Translations under genes and position numbers: made by a program
Assembly: GCA_015680685.1 (NCBI GenBank)
Contig: MNCI01013830.1
Coordinates: 201,064 to 265,063, forward strand
DNA length: 64,000 nt
Direction of reading: 5' to 3'
Source: Gnetum montanum
Taxonomy: Eukaryota; Streptophyta; Gnetopsida; Gnetales; Gnetaceae
Shown here: piece by piece, positions 59,001-64,000 of the stretch
Numbering within the stretch: the first letter of the stretch is position 1
How the letters are laid out: the number at the start of each line of letters is the position of its first letter
The notes under the pieces: generated by a model
Database searches by the model: none
Told to the model about the DNA's origin: nothing
Seen by the model: only the letters and a program-made list of their open reading frames with translations

Positions 59001-59740
59001 GGGGCCCTCATGTTTAGAGTGAGCTTCAAACTCATCTTCTTTCTTGTAGTTTGTTCCTATGTCATGCTCACTTGCTTGGATGAGCTAGGATAATAACTAG
59101 TGGTGGGACTTTGTGAATGGAATGATGCCAAACAAGGAAGGGATATACTTTCTTCCATCTTGGTGGATTAGTTCATAGTCCTATTTTGCCTCCATGTCAA
59201 GTGATCCAAGGGTAACCCTACTCAGATCCTTGCACATAGGAAGTTGTATTGTTCATTGCTAAGGGATTGTCTCAGTCTTACCATGGTAAGGTTGTCAAGT
59301 GTGTCTAACACTAACGTTGAGGATTGATCTATGTTCATGGTCACAAATTGAGTGGTGAAAGAGAGAGCTGTGGGTTGCTAGTTATGAAAAATGGCTAACT
59401 CTGGAACCTGCATAAGTCTATAAACTATGGAAAAACTAGCTTTGGAAACCATAGAAAAATGACTATGTTTAGAAATTTCTGAAAAATTGCTAACTATGGA
59501 GACTATGAATTTTATGTTGAGAGCTAACTATAATATCCATAGACTACACTCTCCACCAACAATGCTCTGTATGCTAAGAGAATGAAGACCTTGAAAAATA
59601 GTGGAGCAATGTGAGTTGGGTTGCCATGTGGGGTCTCAAGGGGACTGACTATGAGGTCCAATCTACATTGATGGGTTGATAGACAATTATGATGTAGAGA
59701 GCATGTAAGGAAACCACAACAAAGTTTAAAAAATTGGTTT
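59001..59740 (-). other. Leader of E3
   Basis: Between gag and the primer-binding site. No motif; the five-unit leader repeats of E2 are not present. Short repeats around AACTATGGAAAAACTAGCTTT (59390-59500) occur. Confidence 0.45.
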
Positions 59741-59764
59741 GACCCACCTTCTAGCACCAAAAAC
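59741..59764 (-). promoter_or_regulatory. Primer-binding site of E3
   Basis: The minus strand reads GTTTTTGGTGCTAGAAGG followed by TGGGTC right after the LTR end. TGGTGCTAGAAGG is shared in position with E2. The complementary tRNA 3' end would be CCTTCTAGCACCA; tRNA identity is not assigned. Confidence 0.65.
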
Positions 59765-60022
59765 TATAACAACCAAAAGCATTAGTGGCTTGAACATTGA
59801 GGGGTTAATGGGCACATAGCTTAACCCCACATTCACATGAAGGCATGCTAGAGGTAGAGATGGTATGCCCTAAATAATCTTTTCAATTAAACAAGGACTT
59901 TTCTGGATGTAGTAGGGTTGGTGGATGTAACCAAGGTGTGCCATGATGAGCCATGATGCTGAGTGTTCTATCTATGTTTGCAGTGTTCATGGTGTAGACC
60001 ATAGTCACAGGTGCCCGAGTGT

Positions 60023-60057
<35 letters not shown>
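60023..60057. repeat. Poly-G homopolymer (~35 G) in one LTR copy
   Basis: The other LTR has only TGGGAGGAGTG at the same place (near 51840), so the run arose after insertion or is an assembly artefact. Confidence 0.85.
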
Positions 60058-60059
<2 letters not shown>

Positions 60060-60522
60060 TAGTTAAGGGTTATGGTAAAAATAAGTGTGGAAACATGTGA
60101 AGACTATTTCCCAAGAATAGTTGTAATGTAACCACACATTAAAAATAGTGAAAATGTAAAGAAAATGTAGAAAATGCAAGAGAAATGGAACACCATCCCA
60201 AATGGGGTTGAGCATAGTTAACTCCAAAACGAGTAAGAAGGTACATAGTGTACAATAGGCATAGTGTAGAGCATAGTCATAGAATTAAAGGTGTTCAAAC
60301 ATGAAGACTAGCACTCACCATGTTGTTTGTGCCTACTATGTTGGCTACCATGGTATACCATGCGCTGTGGTGTTTTGCTAGGCTACGGTGGGGCTGCATC
60401 ATCTACAACTTTGCCAAATGCTAATCCAAACATTTTCCAATGTTAAAATCCAAAAATTACAATGAAATGTAAAAAATGCCAACTTGAAATTTTTCCCCAC
60501 TCTAAAATGTAGATGGTGGAGG

Positions 60523-60532
60523 TATTTATAGG
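60523..60532 (-). promoter_or_regulatory. TATA box of the E3 promoter
   Basis: CCTATAAATA on the minus strand in the upstream LTR, conserved with 52285-52294. Confidence 0.65.
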
Positions 60533-61896
60533 CCTAGGGTTAGTATACAATGTGGAGAGCCTACCATGTAGCAGTGGGATAGTTGTGACTACACTATCAC
60601 CCAACTATGCTTTCCACTGAGGCAAGTAGTGTTGTGCTGTGTTGTTTCCTAACAGATTCTATGAGCATGTGAGACTATGACTATGCTACCAAGTGCATGT
60701 ATATGCATCAAAATAACTACAATGTCCTTGAAAGAATTCAATTTTGGAGACTACTCTTCGGGGCTATGCTCTTCGCTATCTTTTAGGGGATTGACTGTAG
60801 TTACAATTTTGAGAAAAAAAGGGATAAAAAAAAGATGCATTTTACTTACTAGAGTTGAGTTGGTGCTAAGCTAAATGCTAGTGCTACATTGTGGAGGCCT
60901 TTGAAGGCTATTTTGGCTAACTACGTTGTAGACTAGGGAGAGTGTAGTCACAACACTTAGAAAAATCTTGCAAAATGTGACTATGTGTTGACTATGCTTT
61001 CCATGGAAGGCTAACTATGCTTCTAGCTATGGGTGAGCATAGTCCCAGTAGTTGTTAAAACTTGCAAAAACTAGCTAATAGTTAACTATGCTTGACTATG
61101 ATCTAGTCTAGTGGAGAGTGTAGTCTCAACACTTAGAGAAAATTTGCAAGAAATAGGTCTTCATGTTGATTATGCTTGACTACACCCTAGGGTAGTGAAG
61201 AGCAGTCTCAGTACTTGGAAAATTCTGTACAAGCCAGCTTAACACTTAGGAAAATTTGTAAGATTGACCTTTATGTTGACTATGCTCTACATGAGGCTGA
61301 CTATGCTCTATGGTAGTGGATAGTGTAGTCTCAATACTTAGAAAATTCTATAGAAACTACACCACCATGCTAACTATGCTTTGAGGTACTAGAGAGCATA
61401 GTCTTAGCTCTTAGAAAAACTTTACAACTTCTAGCTTTGCGATGACCCTTGGAAAAATTGCAAAACAAGGCTTTTGTCTTGATTTTGCTCTCTATTATGT
61501 TGACTATGCTTTGGGGTAGTGGAGAGTCTAGTCCCAACACTTAGAAAAATCTGTAGTAACCGAACACTTAGAAAAATCTATAGCTTTCCAACACCTGGAA
61601 AAATATACAAAAATAAGTTTTTGAGTTGACTACGATCTCCACTAAGTTGACTATGCTATGGAGAAGTGGAGAGTATAGTCCCAACATTTCGAAAAATTTA
61701 CCTCATGCTATCACTTAGACAAAATTGCGAAAATTTAGTTTTTGAACTAACTACACTCTCCACTAGGTTGAGTACACTCTAGGATAGTGAAGAGTGTAGT
61801 CTCAGCACTTTGAAAAATTTGCAAAAAGTGTCCTTGTAGTAACACTTAGGAAAATTTGCTATTGAGGCATCATAGTCCAAATTTGATGGTATTTCA

Positions 61897-61901
61897 AAGG
61901 G
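61897..61901. repeat. Target-site duplication AAGGG, right copy (E3)
   Basis: Directly after the LTR terminus ATTTCA; equals 51565-51569. Confidence 0.92.
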
Positions 61902-63358
61902 TATCTAACTTGAGGAAGTAAATATAAGAATGAAGATAATGAAATCATAAATCCCTTGATGTAGTCTTGGAAAGGTACTATTCACTACTACATAAATGTC
62001 CAAGCCATGATTTTTCAAGGAGAATACCTAAGGCATGTCATAGATGGACTTCAAAATAAAACTTGTGAGACTCTTAGGATTTTTACCCAAGGAAGAATTT
62101 TTGAAATGAAAGTTCATAAAATATAGAATCTCATTGACTAGGTACCTAAGAAGAAAGAAAAACTTAAGAAGTAGGATAGTGTAGAATAGTACAATAGGGA
62201 TTCATCCATCTACAAGAGGGATGTGCATGCTTCTAAGATGAGAATAGAAGAAGACTTTGTAGAGGAAGTAATTCAAATAAAATTCTTACTCACTTAAAAA
62301 TTTGTTTTAGAGATAGTATCTAGGAATAAAACAATATGGGACTCTATGGATGAAAAATTTTCATCCATATTGTAGTAGAGGAAAAGATAGAACAAGAACT
62401 TTCAAAAGAGCAAGATTAGATGAAAAGAAGGAGACAAAAAGGAATATGTATAGGTAGAAAGAAAAAGTTATTGTAATTGATAAGGTTGTTGGTTCTAAAA
62501 TGGAAGAAGATGTTGGACATGATATGTGCTACTATGGATACTTCAAAGGATTAATAAATATTAAAACCATTATAGAAAATATTTTAGAAATTAAAAATTT
62601 ATATTTGGGTTAATTATAGATGTTAGAAAAGTATGCTAAAAAAGGTCAAGACAAACTAGGCATGGGTGTAGACATTATTAAGAGCCATAATAATAAGAAC
62701 CCCATGAAACTGGAGTTGTGCATGAAGAGTTAGAAGTAAATCCATAAGATAAATTCTCATACTGCAAACATGGTAATCTATGTATGATGAAATACCTCCA
62801 CCGTAACCAATCTTGGAGGTGATCCTCATACACACTTACTTGGCTATCATCAAAGATAAGGTAGTATTTGGAGTTATCCTTCTAGAAGTAAACTTTCAAC
62901 CATTCTTAAAGTTATCTCCTTAGAAGGTGTGTAAGAAATTACAAGCCTCTCTCATTTTTCTTGCATTATTAACTAATGGAAAGTGGTATTTTGGAGAGAC
63001 CTATGGATAATAAGGATAATGAATAATTTTTATTTTTATTACTTAAATGTTAGTTCTTTATACATTTTTTAAATTTAACTAATCCTAAGGTAACCATGAG
63101 TTATAGGTTTGAATTTTCTAAAGATCATAAGTCATGGTATTATAACATGAGTTACGGTTATAAAAATAAAAGAAAAATTTAAATTAAGGATTCCATGATC
63201 ACCTAACAAGTGGATCACAAGTTGTAGTTAATTTTTTTAATCAAATAGTTCACCAGGAATCATGGTTGAAATGCTAAAGATACCATAACTAAATTATGTC
63301 TTGTGTTTGATATCAAAATTTGAACACCTATTGTCATTAGGAGAAAATGAATGCCTAT
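61902..63358 (+). pseudogene. Decayed plus-strand coding-like segment of an older element
   Basis: Plus-strand pieces read like protein: INVQAMIFQGEYLRHVIDGL and KTCETLRIFTQGRIFEMK (about 61990-62120), RMRIEEDFVEEVIQIKF-like (62240-62290), and CYYGYFKGLINIKTIIENIL (62527-62590). I recognise no family. The first pieces are helical and could be Gag-like. Because an LTR start follows at 63359 on the same strand, this is most simply the interior of an old element (E4) whose left part is at 49-51.5 kb, split by E3. Confidence 0.35.
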
Positions 63359-64000
63359 TGAAACATCACCAAAAATTCATGTTGAAAATTGTAACCTTCA
63401 TTTCCCAACATAAGGTAATATTTTTTGTAAAAGTAAGATTTTTAGTCGATGAGCTACAATCTTGCATACTTTAACTTTCTATGACTAAAATATACCTCAA
63501 AAGTTATTATTGCCTCTCTTTCCGAGTGGAAAAAGTTACCTCATGTCTATATTCAAGCTTAGTAAGGCTAAAAGTGGCTTGGAAATGACCAAAACTAGAA
63601 TTTTCATAGGTTTTTGTAGAGGTATAGCCTCAATTACATTAGAATCATCTATTTCCTTGTGAATTTGGAATTGATGGGATTTTCCATTTCCAATCCAACA
63701 TATTCATCACCAAAACCAAAAAAAGATGTAACACGAGAATTGTTAGGATTTTTGATTTAGAATTGGTGGCATTTTACATTTTGGAATTGGTGACATTTTC
63801 GATTTTCATTTTCATTTATTCTTTTCCAACAGTGGCTAGTCTAGTCACTTCAAGTCTTTAATAGTTGCAACATGGCTAGTGTAGATGGAATTTTCCACAA
63901 TTCCATTAGTTTTGATGATTCTAGTAGTTTCCAACATTTCCCACAATTTCCAATGTTTTCCATATTTTCCACAATTTTAATCATTTTTCAACAAATTCAC
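63359..64000 (+). mobile_element. LTR fragment related to the E1 LTR (E4), cut by the window edge
   Basis: Starts TGAAACATCACC, like 25432, and aligns over about 300 bp with the E1 LTR (TGTTGAAAATTGTAACCTTC against TGTTGTAAGCTTTGTGACCC; ATATACCTCAAAAGT against AATACCTCATAAGT). A weak purine-rich stretch (AGGAGAAAATGAATG) precedes it, perhaps a decayed polypurine tract. The last 250 bases are low-complexity TTTCCA/CAATTTCC repeats. Confidence 0.5.

Larger units (their letters stand above)
51570..61896 (-). mobile_element. E3: LTR-bounded gypsy element with gag and protease only
   Basis: A 10.3-kb leftward element with LTRs of about 2.05 and 2.13 kb, a 5-bp target duplication, a primer-binding site and a polypurine tract like those of E2. 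The 6.1-kb interior holds gag and protease, then two short-repeat families side by side. There is no RT, RNase H, integrase or antisense ORF. It is thus a deletion derivative that could only move with proteins from a full-length relative. LTR ends are related to those of E2 (TGTAACGATC against TGTAGCGACT), but the LTR bodies differ. Confidence 0.92.
59765..61896 (-). repeat. 5' LTR of E3 (right copy)
   Basis: Matches 51570-53618 throughout, including the ~115-bp tandem units (60890-61850). It differs by a large G-run (60023-60057). On the minus strand it starts TGAAATACC at 61896. Confidence 0.92.

Noticed and set aside
1-64000. tRNA, rRNA or other structural RNA genes
   Set aside because: No cloverleaf or conserved rRNA segment was noticed by eye on either strand; a covariance-model scan was not possible.

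Overview
The window looks like intergenic DNA from a land plant with a very large, repeat-rich nuclear genome. A gymnosperm or fern would fit, but the species cannot be named from sequence alone. I found no convincing intact host gene. Nearly everything recognisable is decayed Ty3/gypsy LTR retrotransposon of one lineage. Two copies carry the domain order protease, reverse transcriptase, RNase H, a second RNase H, integrase; the dual RNase H points to the Tat/Ogre group. Most reading frames are broken, largely by TAG where CAG is expected, as in old methylated and silenced repeats.

Layout. (A) 1-6430: left-truncated minus-strand copy E0 (gag about 5250-4130, protease about 3260-2880) with an intron-containing plus-strand coding segment at 600-2025. 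(B) about 7025-26330: plus-strand copy E1 (gag, protease, tandem repeats, a reverse-strand spliced ORF at 15143-11353, a ~187-bp tandem array at 17.4-20.3 kb, RT/RNH/aRNH/INT at 21.1-24.3 kb, tandem repeats, polypurine tract, start of a 3' LTR). (C) 26.3-28.8 kb and 45.5-48.6 kb: two halves of an old AT-rich repeat array split by the next element. (D) 28835-45458: minus-strand E2, complete from LTR to LTR, 16.6 kb, target duplication GTCTA. (E) 48.6-51.6 kb: degraded AT-rich DNA. (F) 51570-61896: minus-strand E3, LTR to LTR, duplication AAGGG, carrying gag and protease only. (G) 61902-64000: degraded coding-like DNA, then the start of an LTR related to that of E1.

Main result. E1 and E2 both carry, between protease and reverse transcriptase and on the opposite strand, a gene of about 4 kb that looks multi-exonic. 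The encoded proteins align along most of their length, and several intron positions correspond (donor after a GDRLLHWR-like block, a Lys/Glu-rich exon, a coiled-coil exon, a short acidic last exon). E0 may hold a third, more distant example in the same place and orientation. The gene diverges from RT-RNH-INT and converges on gag-protease, so the elements have three transcription blocks. A family of ~28-40-bp tandem repeats lies at the protease/antisense-gene junction and again downstream of integrase. E3 looks like the product of a deletion between these two sites, which removed the antisense gene and the whole RT-INT block.
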